Assembly (NCBI RefSeq): GCF_921293095.1
Contig: NC_060246.1
Coordinates: 136,276,198-136,340,197, forward strand
Source: Ischnura elegans
Taxonomy: Eukaryota > Arthropoda > Insecta > Odonata > Coenagrionidae
Length of the DNA: 64,000 nucleotides
Direction: 5' to 3'
Shown piece after piece: positions 11,189 through 22,208 of this stretch (position 1 is its first letter; each line of letters starts with the position of its first letter). The notes below the pieces were generated by a model. The model was not told the DNA's origin and ran no database searches. It saw nothing but the letters and a program-made list of their open reading frames with translations. A program made the position numbers and the translations under genes.

Positions 11189-11501
11189 TTGGGTCAAACA
11201 TATTCCAGTAAAATCATTGTGATAATGATAATGATATTTATCAATGATCGAAAGTTTCTGGAAATTAGGCCAAATGATGCTAAAGTGTTTTTCCTACGTT
11301 TCGGTTTATTTGCAAACCATCCTCAAGGCTATAAATGGAAAAATTATTGTACAATATTGATATATAAATAAAAGGTTAAATGCTACATTGTTTTACAATA
11401 ATAAAATAAAAAAGGGGAAGACAAAAGATTTTTGGTATACCTGATTTTTGCACTGGATTGTTTATTGATGGGAACTAAGTTATCACCTGACTTAGTTACC
11501 A
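11189..11501 (-). mobile_element. 3' noncoding tail of the Penelope-like fragment
   Basis: AT-rich sequence downstream of the GIY-YIG stop on the minus strand, including the hammerhead-like motif at 11297-11328. A short plus-strand frame at 11189-11371 is antisense to this tail and not considered a gene. The junction with the preceding element at 11188 is abrupt. Confidence 0.45.
11297..11328 (-). ncRNA. Decayed hammerhead-ribozyme-like motif
   Basis: On the minus strand the order is TTGAGGA, then a stem-loop TGGTTT-GCAAAT-AAACCG, then GAAACG. This matches the hammerhead core plan CUGANGA, stem II, GAAA found at the ends of Penelope-like elements. The first core base is U instead of C, which should impair cleavage. 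It lies about 170 bp downstream of the GIY-YIG remnant on the same strand, as expected for the same element. Confidence 0.5.
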
Positions 11502-11864
11502 TCAATTTCGATTAATTAAATAGAAATAAATTTTACTAACATTCCCCATGTCTGATATTTTAATACAACTGTTATTGGTTTTAGATTTAAGATCAATTTC
11601 TTTGAATAATCTTTTTTTTTTCAAATTAATTTCATAATCTAAAATTTCGGTGTCGTCAAAATCGAGAAAAAATTCGGAGCTGTCAAAATCGAAAGTATGG
11701 CTATTGTTTATGCTATGTTTAGCAAGGGCACATAATGTTATACTATTTTTAACTGATGATCTATATTGGGAAATCCTGTTTTTTAAATACTGTGATGTCT
11801 GTCCTATGTAGCGAGTGCTACAATCGAGGCACGAAATTTTATAACAAGAAAAAATTGCATTTAC
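11502..11864 (-). pseudogene. Penelope-like element remnant, GIY-YIG endonuclease domain
   Basis: The frame running from 11864 down to a TGA at 11504-11502 encodes a GIY-YIG-type endonuclease C-terminus. Visible signatures are YKISCLDCSTRYIGQTSQYL (Cys-x2-Cys just before the YIGQT motif, which corresponds to the second half of GIY-YIG), then ALAKHSINNSHTFDFD (the conserved Ala-x2-His-x6-His pattern) and a Lys/Arg-rich tail. This arrangement is typical of Penelope-like retroelements, where the endonuclease follows the reverse transcriptase. The frame hits a TAA directly upstream of residue 1 and no reverse transcriptase was found on that side, so the copy is 5'-truncated. Downstream on the same strand lies the hammerhead-like motif. 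The element is nonfunctional as it stands. The family call is confident; the exact clade is not determined. Confidence 0.8.
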
Positions 11865-11929
11865 TTAAAATTATATTTATCTAATCTTAAATAAAAATCA
11901 CTATTATTTTACTGTTCCACAAAAAGCGC

Positions 11930-12240
11930 TACATCCACCTTTAACAAGCAATTTTCCTCACCACCTGCTTCACCCTACCTCCGACAGTCTGATCCTTTAC
12001 TCCCACCACTCTCTGCTCAATCCCTGCACCCTACCACCCCTCGACCCCATTACCTATCCTGTGCGGCCGTCCGTTAGCAATCTCCGCCAATCTCCGGTAG
12101 CCGGGGCCATCGGTCACGGGCGGTCACTGTGAGGGGGTGGGGTCTTGGAAAGGATGGGAGACCGGACACTCTCGTGTCCGGAGCGAAGGTAGTGGTGCAG
12201 TCCTCGTCATTACGCCTCAATTCCTTCCTCTGATGTTTAA
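11930..12240. other. GC-richer patch with a perfect 8-bp hairpin
   Basis: In contrast to the AT-rich flanks this patch is C- and then G-rich. It contains CCGGACAC-TCTC-GTGTCCGG at 12162-12181, a perfect hairpin. No reading frame is convincing. It could be a regulatory or untranslated segment, but nothing decides this. Confidence 0.35.
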
Positions 12241-13387
12241 CAGCTGGCTAGGATGTATGATCATATCAGGACCAGGTTAAAAGCCTATTTAAAAACAAAA
12301 TGGGGTAATTTAACGCTAGGGAACGCGCAACAAATCCAACGCTTGTGTCTCAAATTCAAGGAAGATTTAAAAATTTTGGCCTTTATTTCCCTTAGTATTC
12401 GCTGCTAAAACTGGTGATTTTTTTGCATTGAGTGTGAGGAAAAGTTCGTGAAAGCAGTTCATAATGAATGAAGTCAGTTTTTATTGGAAACAATTATGAA
12501 TATTATTTTAAATACAACAAAATATTTTTCAATTTGCTGTATGTTAAATCTCGAGGAATATCGTTTGATTAAAATGATCGTGAAAGAGGAATAATTTCAA
12601 ACCCAGCCCCAATCCTTCGTTCCCAGAAGTTATGTTCTGGTTATGCTACTTTGAGTTACGTGCGTATTCTTTATTTTTTATGATTATCAAATATCCCACC
12701 TAGAGGATTTGTTGAAAGATATTACATCTTTACATAGTTCTGATATTAAAACCTTATTTTATTTTATGCATTTCTGTATTATTACTTACCAGCTTACTGT
12801 GCCCAGTTTTATCACGAAAACATCTAGTTCCCGCAAACGAGGGATTTAGCCTGTGGTGGAACATCTTCCCCGTGTACCTCAATTGAGTGAAGATATTGGG
12901 GTTTAAATGGGGTTGCCATTTTCTTTCTAGTCCTATTATGGTGATGAAATATTGATATTGAAATGAATGATTTATATCTTGAGTTTGAATAGAGTAGTCA
13001 AAGACCGTTGATTACTCTGTCTACCTTCTTTCGTCATTCGTTCATAAATTTTCGTTTTATTTAGAACCCTAGAAAGCAGCCGTGTCACTGTCCAGCCCGT
13101 GGAAGTAAAATCTTGCCCCTTAATATAGATTACTTCACGAATTAGCAAAAATTATTTCATACGCACAGTAATTCTGGATTTCGCGGTCTGCTTTGGTGCT
13201 GGTCGGACATGTTTTTCCTGGCCCTTAGAATTCTCTCAAAAATCAGGTAAATATGGTAATTTTTCCCCGAATGTGGCTGGAATTCAAATGGAACACGGAA
13301 CATATCGTTTTGGTGAGTGTAGTGAAACTTACCATTCATCGTGTGTCTCTGTCACCGTTGCAGACCTTAATATTCTGGAGGAACTTG
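12241..13387. other. Noncoding stretch
   Basis: Mostly AT-rich with no recognised gene or element. Confidence 0.4.
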
Positions 13388-14072
13388 CTTCGATCAAGAA
13401 GTATTCAGAAGTGGACATTTGCTGTCAGTAAACCTGTGTTCAGGTGTGCAATTCATCTTCCTGTTACAGCCGTTACGAGACATCCCTGCTGATAAAAGCT
13501 GATAAGTCCATGACCTGTGAATTCTCCATCTCTAAAGTACGAGCTGATCGGAGTGACAACGCTTTGTTCAGACCTTGCCGGCTCTTTCGGGTGCATACTT
13601 AAAGGAGGAGCTTCTTGCTGGAATAAAGAGATTTCAGGAAGATCAGAAGGACCTGAAAACTTCTTTTGCCTCAATCACATATCACTCTGCCTCCCTGTGG
13701 AAGCTCACAGAATAAATTAATGCGATTGGCGACCAGGTGGATGTCCTAAAGGGTGAAAGCGAGTGCATTCGTAATCATGTTTTAGCAATTGAATTACACC
13801 TGCGGAAGGGAGATCATAACTCTGTAAGTATGCTTACTCATAAAATAGGGAATATAATTGTACTTTACAAGCTGATTACGTATGAGGCTTGCGGTGCGAT
13901 GCGTGAAACCCCAACTAATATTGAAGTCCGTACCGTGGTGTAGTTAATTTCTAGTAAATTGGTACCCACTTACCTTCGATCAAGTATTCACATGTGGACA
14001 GTTGCTTACCGTAAACTCGTGTTCAGGTGAGTAATTCCTCTTTCTGCCGCAGCCGTTACGAGACATCCCTCT
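13388..14072 (+). repeat. ~100-bp direct repeats flanking the ORF1-like remnant
   Basis: Sequence at 13388-13490 (CTTCGATCAAGAAGTATTCA ... GCCGTTACGAGACATCCCTG) recurs at 13974-14072 (CTTCGATCAAGTATTCACAT ... GCCGTTACGAGACATCCCTC) with moderate divergence. Both copies read TTCAGGT followed about 24 bp later by a pyrimidine tract and CAGCCGTTACGAG, so the units mimic a tiny intron. The repeats bracket the coding-like remnant at 13572-13943 and may be part of the same mobile element. Confidence 0.6.
13572..13943 (+). pseudogene. Coiled-coil ORF1-like remnant with one in-frame stop
   Basis: One frame reads as a charged, helix-prone protein: KEELLAGIKRFQEDQKDLKT, then SFASITYHSASLWKLTE, an in-frame TAA at 13713-13715, and in the same frame INAIGDQVDVLKGESECIRN followed by HVLAIELHLRKGDHNS. 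The heptad-like spacing and composition resemble the coiled-coil part of ORF1 proteins of non-LTR retrotransposons. The text then meets GTAAGTATG at 13823, after which the frame stays open to 13943 but looks less coding-like. No nucleic-acid-binding domain or reverse transcriptase is present. I infer a decayed transposon fragment; a host pseudogene exon remains possible. Confidence 0.4.
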
Positions 14073-14851
14073 TTATTTCCGTGATGCATGTAGAATTTAG
14101 ATTTATATATGCTACAATCTTCATGGATAAGCAAGAAACTCTTGAATAAAACTTTAGAGCAAACCAAGGTGATGTGCACATGTATCTTTCTCTGCAACAT
14201 TCGTGCACATATATTCTCTTTTTCCGTTAACATTCTGGTTTACCATAAAAATACTCCAGAAACTGGAATAGGAATACTCAAATTTGCATTCTTTTCAAGT
14301 TTTCTTTTCTTGGTTACATATTGAAGTGATTAAAAATCACAAGGGTTGTTTTTTAATGCATAATTATAATTATACTCTACCCACTATGTTAAATGTACCA
14401 GTTCTCTCTGTAAAATAGCAATGCGAGCAAATGCCTCTAGCACACCGAGTTGGGGTATATTATGCGCATTGGTTAAGAAATCTGAATTTTGGTCTTAGAT
14501 TTGATAACCACTCTTGAACGTTATTTTTCTCTTAGGCATTATGGTCGTTGGAATGGCAGGTCGGTCAATGCAGAATTACCACAAGTGAGATATCCATCCG
14601 TCGGTGAAAATGCCTCAATTTGAGCGGTGAAAAAAATGAGAAGATGATATCTTTGGTTTTATTGTTAATTTGTAATCTACATTTCAAAATTTACAGTGGC
14701 ATTTTGTAATATTGGTCGTAATTGCCGTCGAATGAATAAAAATATTTTAAAGGGTCGCTCGGAAGAGTAACTTGTCGGTGGGCTGCGTCCGATTTGCCAT
14801 CTCAGTAACATATTTATAGTTTCTTCTATTGAAACCCGACAGCGTCAACTT
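14073..14851. other. AT-rich noncoding stretch
   Basis: No gene or element recognised. Confidence 0.4.
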
Positions 14852-15151
14852 CACCCAAATGACCTAGTAAAAGTTTGAGGTGTAGGACACCAAAGCTTCT
14901 AATACGATTTCTATATATTCCACCAAGTAAGTTTTCCAGCCACAAGTGACTTCATATTGTAATGGATTCTATTCCAAAATGATTTCTATGTATTCCACCA
15001 ATTAATATATCCAGCTGTAAGTGGCTTCATATTGTGTTGGCACCTAAATGACCCTGGAAAAATTTAAGGTGTAGTAAGCTGAAGTCTTCCAAAACGATTT
15101 ATATGTATTCCACCAAGTTTTCCAGCCACAAGTGACTTCATATTGTGTTGG
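14852..15151. repeat. Degenerate tandem repeat with a ~60-bp core
   Basis: A core reading ATGATTTCTATGTATTCCAC, then CCAGCcacAAGTGaCTTCAT and ATTGTGTTGG, occurs three times, starting near 14904, 14979 and 15086. A larger unit including CACCcAAATGACC and GGTGTAG repeats once (14852 and 15041). The copies are 80-90% alike by eye. Confidence 0.75.
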
Positions 15152-17990
15152 ATTTAATCGGAACTGTTGATTTGAATATCTCATTGTCATTAATCTCGTA
15201 GGGCAGCTTTAACTGCAATATTTTGGTAAGTTATCCAATGATATTAGGTTGACTCTTCGATTTTTGGTGAATTTTGAATTAAACAAAATATTTCGTTATT
15301 TTTAAATGTCATTTTTATTTTTTCAAGAATTTGGAAGCGTATACAGGCTATGATGAACGACTACAAACATTTCCATGTACTTCTATGGATATTCTTCATA
15401 GCTTCGGAACTAATCAAGCGTATTTAGTATATAATTAAATTGTATAATATATAAACGATAATGGTGAATTTACAGTATGATGTACATGATATATTATTCA
15501 GCTTTATGCTGAAAAATCCTCTCCTTAAAAAATTAGCAATCATATTTAACTTTCGATATTTAAAAACTACTGCAGAAAGATACTCATACCGTCGGTACTT
15601 AATGCGTGAACAATGATTTTTGTTATGAATATTTGATATATATTCAAATATGATACCTATATTCGCATATTTTCTTGGTCGATCGCGCTTCGTTTAATGA
15701 TTAATGATTTTATTGATAATGTTGTCTCAAGCTCAGCCACAAATAATTTTACGACGATTTCCTTAATAGACCATTTCTTGAGGTTTTTTTTAAAGCAGTG
15801 GATTAACCACTGAAACATCCCATAATGTTGCGGAGAGGGAAGAATATCAGCCGCGATTTAATTTCGTTTCGTTCCTGATCAACCCAATTACTGAATTCAA
15901 TTCCTTGTTGCCGTTCTATTCAACTGACTCTACGCTTTCGTTCAAAAAGTGCTCTTAATTTATATTTGGATCTGGACGTTTTGTTTTTGATCTGACATTT
16001 TTTCCTCACCGTAGGCAGCAATTTTTTCCAAAAATGGCGTCAATAATTCATGCTTTTTTAGGATTTGTTCTCATGAAAACGTTTTTGGTTTTCTTTAAGT
16101 TAGTACTGATTAAACAGGCCAGTACTATTTTCACCATGATTTTTCAAATACACTTTGAAATTACTCCCAAGCTGTTGAATAGGGCCAATTTCTCTAAAAT
16201 TTCAGGTATATCTTACTTTATATGAGATAAGTTATCCTTTTCAGCTCTGAAAATGTGCTATTAACGATTTTTGCTGACAATTTTGCATGAAGTTACTTAA
16301 ACTATTTTGTCATTCTTACATCCCAAACGTCACCCTGAAACTGGAAATTCAACCCAAATCCGTTCACACGAGCGTGGAAGGTGCTTTCTTCATTGCGAGG
16401 CAGTGCAGCAATTACAGGGCCATCCGAATTGAGGGCCATCATAACAGTTGCTATGAATGACGTTTTATTTGTCGCGGCGGAGGGAAATGGAATAGCAGTG
16501 ACTAGTCCTGCCTTGATTGCACTCGTAAAACGTTAACGAGGTCGGTTTTATGTGCAACGTATCTTCTTCCAAATCCCTTCCGTATCTACAGAACCTTACG
16601 GGGTCATTGGATTTTGCTACTTGGCCGAAGGGAATCTGGATTTTGTTTATGGGAGAGAAGATTCAAATTTTAGAAGAATTGGCCAAAGTTTTCGCACTCT
16701 GGTATTGTAATGTCTGAGAAACACTTTAATATATGCTTACGGTCTTCTGAAATCAAGAAATTAATAGAAATCCGTTGGAATATCAAGATAATTAATGATT
16801 GGCCTTGTTCATTTTAATTGCGTAGAAATCTTAAAGAAATAGACCAAATGGAAATTCAAATATGTTTATCAATTTCAGTAATAATGTCAGTTCAAAATAT
16901 ATACCTTTACGGCATACGACATACCTCTTTAAATAACCATGCAACTAGAATAGTCGAAAATATATTTGGCCCCTTTTTTTTAATTCCCAAGGCGTTGTCC
17001 GTAAGACCTAATAAATCTTTTTTAATCATTTTCCCCATTTGGCTTTTAAATGATCCATGTTTCTAGTATCTTTTATATTGACCGCTTTTATTGGTGCAAC
17101 TTTAAAGAAATTTCATTATAATAATTAAGTTATGTCGCTTTATTGCTAAATGTAACTGGCTTAAATTTCTTCGCGAGCGTGGTTGGGAAGGTACTATTAG
17201 CGAAGTGGGAGCAGTTCAATTTTGTGCGAGGTATGAATCGTTGGCTATGGATATATCACCACCGGCGAGCGTTCATTTCCTTACGCAGACCTATATTATG
17301 GTTACAGACTGCTCTTTCACAACTTATTTATTATAAAGTATTTGCCAAAATTGAATGCTATTCTCTTGCAGAGTGGTGGAGATGAAAATATTTAATCATC
17401 GTAACTATCGTTTCTTTACGTTCTCCTGCTCTGCCATCACGAACTGTAGTAGCACTTTGGACACTTCAATATTGATAAAGTAGCAAGATTTCTTTTTAGA
17501 GCAACTATAATGAAATCCTTCGCTGAAACTTTCACGGGTACTTGTCATGTTAAAAAAAAACTTTTGGGCCATGTCGCCGCGTCAATTTTTGGACGGCCCT
17601 AACGTTTCCCGACCGATGCTAGTCGCTTTTTCCTCGAAGTTATTTTTTTTTCAAAAGTTTTTAATAAACATTACTTTAATGAAGTTCTGTTTCGACGAGT
17701 ATTCTAGGTTGAAGAGGATGAGGGCTTAAAGTGAATGACCTATGCTGCGCACAAGGAGAAATAAAAGTTTTAATTAGAAAAAAAGAGGTTTATTCATTCC
17801 CTCAGGTCTTTTTCTTGTTCCGGGAGAAGAGTAAATATTTAAATCGGATAACCTTCACCTCAACCCAGTGGCAGAGTCTACTCTGAATCGTTATCAGAAA
17901 CTCCCCAGCCGGTTTTCCGCTTCTAACCTTTTTTTGCCGGCGATAAACTTTCAGACTTATTTGTTTCATGCTCTATTTTTGCTATGGCAA
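15152..17990. other. AT-rich noncoding stretch
   Basis: About 2.8 kb without a supportable gene. Several frames of 60-82 codons occur, but they are rich in Phe, Ile and Leu as expected from AT-rich DNA and none has a recognisable motif. A small GC-richer patch at 16330-16640 contains two GGGCCATC repeats. Confidence 0.4.
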
Positions 17991-18000
17991 AGGGGCTTTG

Positions 18001-18036
18001 GGAGAGGGAGGGGGAGAGAGAGGGAGAGAGAGAAAG
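18001..18036. repeat. GA-rich microsatellite
   Basis: Imperfect (GA)n/(GGGA)n tract on the plus strand. Confidence 0.85.
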
Positions 18037-18756
18037 ACAGAAGGGTGGGAAGAGTGGAATGGAGAATAGTTTCAGTGTAATACTAAGGGATAGTTCAACC
18101 AAAGTAATATTTCGCTGGAAAAAAGTGAAATAAATGCAGGTATATGTTATTTTTACTGGAAATATCATAATGCGAAATAGTTTGATTCAATGAGAAATAT
18201 GGTCTCTTTTGAAGACCTCAAGTATCCTTGTTGTTGCTGTGGAAACAAAATAGCGGTTTTTAAAGCTAAAGCTGGTTCCCATCGCGGTGATTGCATAACT
18301 TATCCGACTTTTCTGAAGCATACTTTCTTTCTCCTTCTCGACGATAGCTGCAATGAAAGCCGCCATAATGTCAAAATTAATTTAAAATTTGACCAGAATC
18401 AAATCTCAAGAAACCTACATGTAAATTACTGGTGTGTCAAGTCATTTGCAAAATGACCTAAAGTTTTTACTTACGACCCACTTTGGAGAGAAACAAGTGG
18501 AAATCTTGATGAATATTGAAAAATTCTGTTTAGGTGATGAGAGAGCTGGAAAAATTTGCACAGATAGCGTGACTAGAGTCAAGAAAGCAGAGCGCAGGAA
18601 GAGGTGAGGAAAACGGAGGCTTCTCAAACCACTCCGATCGCTCTTCCCTTCTCCATGCTCCAATTTCTCCTCGAGAAGAGAAACAAGTCTCGCCTAAATC
18701 AATGGGAAGTCCATTTCGCGTCGATGGTAAACCCGTTAACCCCTTCCATCTCCAAT
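18037..18756. other. Noncoding stretch
   Basis: A plus-strand frame at 18190-18456 includes a CCCCGNK cluster but matches no family I know and lacks supporting signals. Nothing else is recognised. Confidence 0.35.
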
Positions 18757-18771
18757 GGGGGGGGGGGGGGG
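18757..18771. repeat. Homopolymer of 15 guanines
   Basis: A G run, followed at 18781-18815 by further G-rich sequence (CGGGTGGGGGGGTGAAG) that could form G-quadruplexes. Confidence 0.9.
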
Positions 18772-18936
18772 CAATAAGGGCGGGGCTAAAAACGGATCGG
18801 GTGGGGGGGTGAAGAGAGTTTAGATGTGTAGATTACAAAAATGGTGGGGGAGAGTAGCACGGCACAGGAGCAGAGGCAATAGTGTTACCCCCTAAAAGAG
18901 CGGAGCTTCGTGCATGTGCTGGAGCTAGAAGGGATT

Positions 18937-18946
18937 TATATAAAAG
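18937..18946 (+). promoter_or_regulatory. TATA-box-like site
   Basis: TATATAAAAG lies between a GC-richer upstream segment and purine-rich downstream sequence. The nearest arthropod-type initiator (TCAGT at 19016) is about 75 bp downstream, too far for a standard pairing, and no gene start is evident. Weak call. Confidence 0.2.
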
Positions 18947-18971
18947 GGCACCGGGCAAGGGTGCGATAAGA

Positions 18972-19560
18972 GAATATTTTTCGGGTGGAAGGAGGGAATA
19001 GGAGTTTTGGGAACTCAGTCCGGCGGAGTGAGGTGAGGATGGAAGGGAGTGGGTTCTCCCTTTTTTTCAGCAGGAGGCATTTTCGTTGAGCTGGAGATAG
19101 GTGGTAGGGAATTACCTACCCGTGTTGGTAGGGAGAAGAGAGAAAGAAGGGGGTGAGGAAGGGTGCGGGTTATATATGTATGTGCGTTTGTGTGTGTGTG
19201 AGGGCGTATATTGACCCAAGGCAGCGTTGATTGGTCGAGCACTTCATTGCCTCCCGACACGCGCCTTCGATCCTCACCGACCGAACGACTATCGATTTAT
19301 TTTTCCATCCATTTATTTTTTCCCCCTCTCTCTTGCACAGTGCGACGGCAGTATTGCTCCGACGGTAGGTATACCTACAAGGCCCGCGTAACACATGGAG
19401 CTCGTCTGGAAGGATAGACGCACGAGAGAGGTTCGCGAAAGAGAGAGACACCGAGAATATATATATAGCGAAAGACTGATGCGAGGCCTTGATATTGAGG
19501 AAAGGAAAAAAGTGGGTTCGATTTTCTCCCCTGCTTCTTCCGATGAGGTGAGCCGAGGTC
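18972..19560. repeat. Purine-rich and microsatellite-bearing stretch
   Basis: Contains GA-rich runs (19130-19160, 19410-19455), a short TG tract (19186-19202) and a TA tract (19457-19468). Reading frames on both strands overlap heavily and show no family features. Confidence 0.5.
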
Positions 19561-20059
19561 ATGAGAGAATGGTTCAGATGACGCAGGGAGTTGGTCTTTC
19601 ACCCTCGAAGAAGGTTATCACAGGCAAGCTTTGGCCGTACATTTTGGAATTCAACCTTCGAGAAATATAATGTTCGCCTCACAGCCGTATCGATCGTACA
19701 ATTATTTCTCTTGAGGGTATTAAAAATGCGTACGCTGCATCAAGCACCGAGAAGAAATAGTTTTTTCTCAGTTTGATTGACTACACATTTACTCTAAGGT
19801 AATAAACCTTGAGTCATAAAATAACTTGATGAGAATGACGGATATAGTTTGTTGATTTCATTTCTCCTTAGTCAGGAATTTTATTTAAATTGCGCCTCAT
19901 TGGGCAGTTCAGTAGGTTTTTTTCTGGGGCCGTAAAAGTTCGAGTTCTCTCTGCACTTTTGTATAACATTTTTTACATTAATAATCTTATATTACTGTTT
20001 AAAACTTTCTTTCGAGCTAATTTATTTAGTTTTGTTTACATGTATATATATTGGTCATG
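19561..20059. other. Noncoding stretch
   Basis: No gene or element recognised. Confidence 0.4.
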
Positions 20060-20207
20060 TTGAACCAGCAGGAAAAACTTTGTGCACTTTCACGGGATTA
20101 TTTTATTTCACGGCCATGATTTCATCGAACAGCCGACTGTTCGATGACGTCAAGGTCGTGAAATAAATTTTCCTATGAAAATGTCAAATCTTTTCTTGTC
20201 GGTTCAA
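20060..20207. mobile_element. 148-bp palindromic foldback element
   Basis: Almost the whole element is one imperfect palindrome. The outer ends are TTGAACC at 20060 and GGTTCAA at 20207. The inner arms TTTATTTCACGG...TTTCATCGAACAG and CTGTTCGATGACGTCA...CGTGAAATAAA surround the four-base centre CCGA near 20133. No coding capacity. The form is that of a MITE derived by foldback. Confidence 0.75.
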
Positions 20208-21360
20208 CAAGAATTATAGATTCTACAATGTTGCGCCAAAGTTTTAGTTCGATTGAGTTGATTTTAGTTTTGATTCGTTGAGTAATTATATTTTGTTAGG
20301 CGAAGAATCTGATTCATTTTTTTAAAATTTGATAGGATTATTGTCGCTTCGTATCGAGTTACGTTGAGGACCCTAGATTCGACATGAAAGCCTCTGATTG
20401 GTGTTGGTAGTGCTGCGAAAACCTCATCCCTGCCCTTTTTCCACTACCTCAACCATTTTTATCGCTCTCCCGTGGTCCTCCTTTCTCTCCCGTCTTAAAA
20501 CTTTATGAGAGCGATCATCCTTTGAGCAGTCTCTTCCTCGTATTCTGAGACAGTACAGCCTCTTAAAAGTAAGAGGAGAAGAGATGGACCCTCTCCCACA
20601 GCTTACTCCTATCCCTCAAGCTATTTCATTTCCTCTTTTTTCCCTTTATGCCCGTACCTGCTTTCTCGTTCTCTCCTGCCGTTTTTAAATCTCTTCCACG
20701 CTATGCGTTACCTCACCGGGTATTCACCTGTTTCCCTCTTCCCAAATATTGCGTCCGCGTGCAGGTGAGAAATTCAGTTCTTTTTCAGTTCAGACCGTGA
20801 AGATTTTTACTTCTTTGTCCGGAGCCTCCACCATACACATTATTTTGAATCAAGGCAACTGAATTTGGCGGATAGAAGTAGAAGAAAATTGTGATCGAAT
20901 AAAATTTATATTTGGTATTACCCGTTTTTAAGGCGTCCGTTACCAAGCCATTGCTAACTTTTTGGAGCATTTTTCGAAATACGAACTTGTCGAGCGGCAC
21001 AATCTAGTTTCATTTTTCCTCTTTTTCTTGAATACCTAGCACCCAGACCCTAATTGAGTATATTGCCATTATTAAATATTTTAAACTCTTGCGAAACCAA
21101 CCTTTCTAGGAAAGAGTGTTTCCAGGTTTGCGGTTCATGTTTAAAATTTAAATAAGTTTAATTCTGGGCATTGTGTAGAATACTATAATATTCATGATTT
21201 TATTAGAACAATTTTCTCATTAAGGTAGATGTTTACCCATGTACAGCCATATTCCTTCTTGGTAAGCTTCAATAACAACAACATATTCTTGATTAGCACT
21301 TAACCGCGTTATTTGATGAATTATTAACAGTAGACTTTTCCCTTTAGAGCTCACTTTCAT
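20208..21360. other. Noncoding, with a pyrimidine-rich island at 20420-20760
   Basis: The island is C/T-rich on the plus strand. No gene is supported. Confidence 0.4.
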
Positions 21361-21790
21361 CGACTCGTTCACGAAGCTCTTCAAAGAAGTGGCGTTCTCC
21401 TTTACCGTCTCATTGCCCCTTCACCATCTTATTACGCTCCAACGAAACCTTGATGATTCCCCATAACCCTTTTGCTGCCACCTTCGCTCCGTGGTGGGAG
21501 ATCTTCGTTACTACCCAACTCCCTAGTCTTTTGACTTATTAAATTCCTCCGTCTTTGACCTTGTTCCACCCTTCATCGGAGGAATTCTGGCGCGTTCTCC
21601 TCTCCATCATGGGAAACAGCCCCCTTCGCTACTTTCATCACCTATTCCTACTCACCCTTCCCCCTCACTTACCGCCGCATGATATTGCACTACCTGCTAT
21701 TCTCCCTGCTGTAATCAAACCTCTGAAAGATTCGCCTCTTTTTCTCTACAAATACGCCTTTCTATCTCTCTTTTTCGGGGTCCAAGCGAG
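21361..21790. repeat. Pyrimidine-rich island
   Basis: The plus strand is dominated by C and T. The 84-codon frame at 21555-21809 is Leu/Pro/His-rich and treated as a compositional by-product. Confidence 0.5.
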
Positions 21791-22140
21791 AGGCAAGCAA
21801 TTATCATGAAGGATTCAACTGACTGCAGCAACTACTTCCTGAATATCCGCATCCTGTTATTATTATAGCTGGACGTGGTGTCCGAATGAGTCAAAAGTAG
21901 TGACAATGACTTATGGGAACTTAATAAATAAGGCTTCTATATTGACATTGTCCAAAAGAAAGCCATTATTTATTGGAAAATTTGATTGCATTTATTAGGT
22001 ACTGACGAAAGGTATCCGCTTTCCATCTTTAGGTGGTATTATTTGCTGCTATGGATTTAATATGGGAATAAACTTGCTCAAGATGATGATGTATCTGATA
22101 ACTTTAGGCTTGACTTTGTGAAACCTCTCCATATTGGAGA
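21791..22140. other. Noncoding stretch
   Basis: Nothing recognised. Confidence 0.4.
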
Positions 22141-22208
22141 TAAAGGAGTAAAGCTTTGTCAGATTCACTATTAGATAATAGTGAACCTGACAAAGTTTTA
22201 CTCCTTTA
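22141..22208. repeat. 68-bp hairpin with 32-bp arms
   Basis: The left arm TAAAGGAGTAAAGCTTTGTC (continuing to 22172) pairs with 22177-22208 across the loop AGAT. Only two of 32 positions differ, both transitions. In plus-strand RNA one of them would be a G-U pair and the other an A-C mismatch. Flanks show no terminal repeats. It could be a foldback element or a transcribed small-RNA hairpin; the four-base loop is short for an animal miRNA. Confidence 0.85.
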
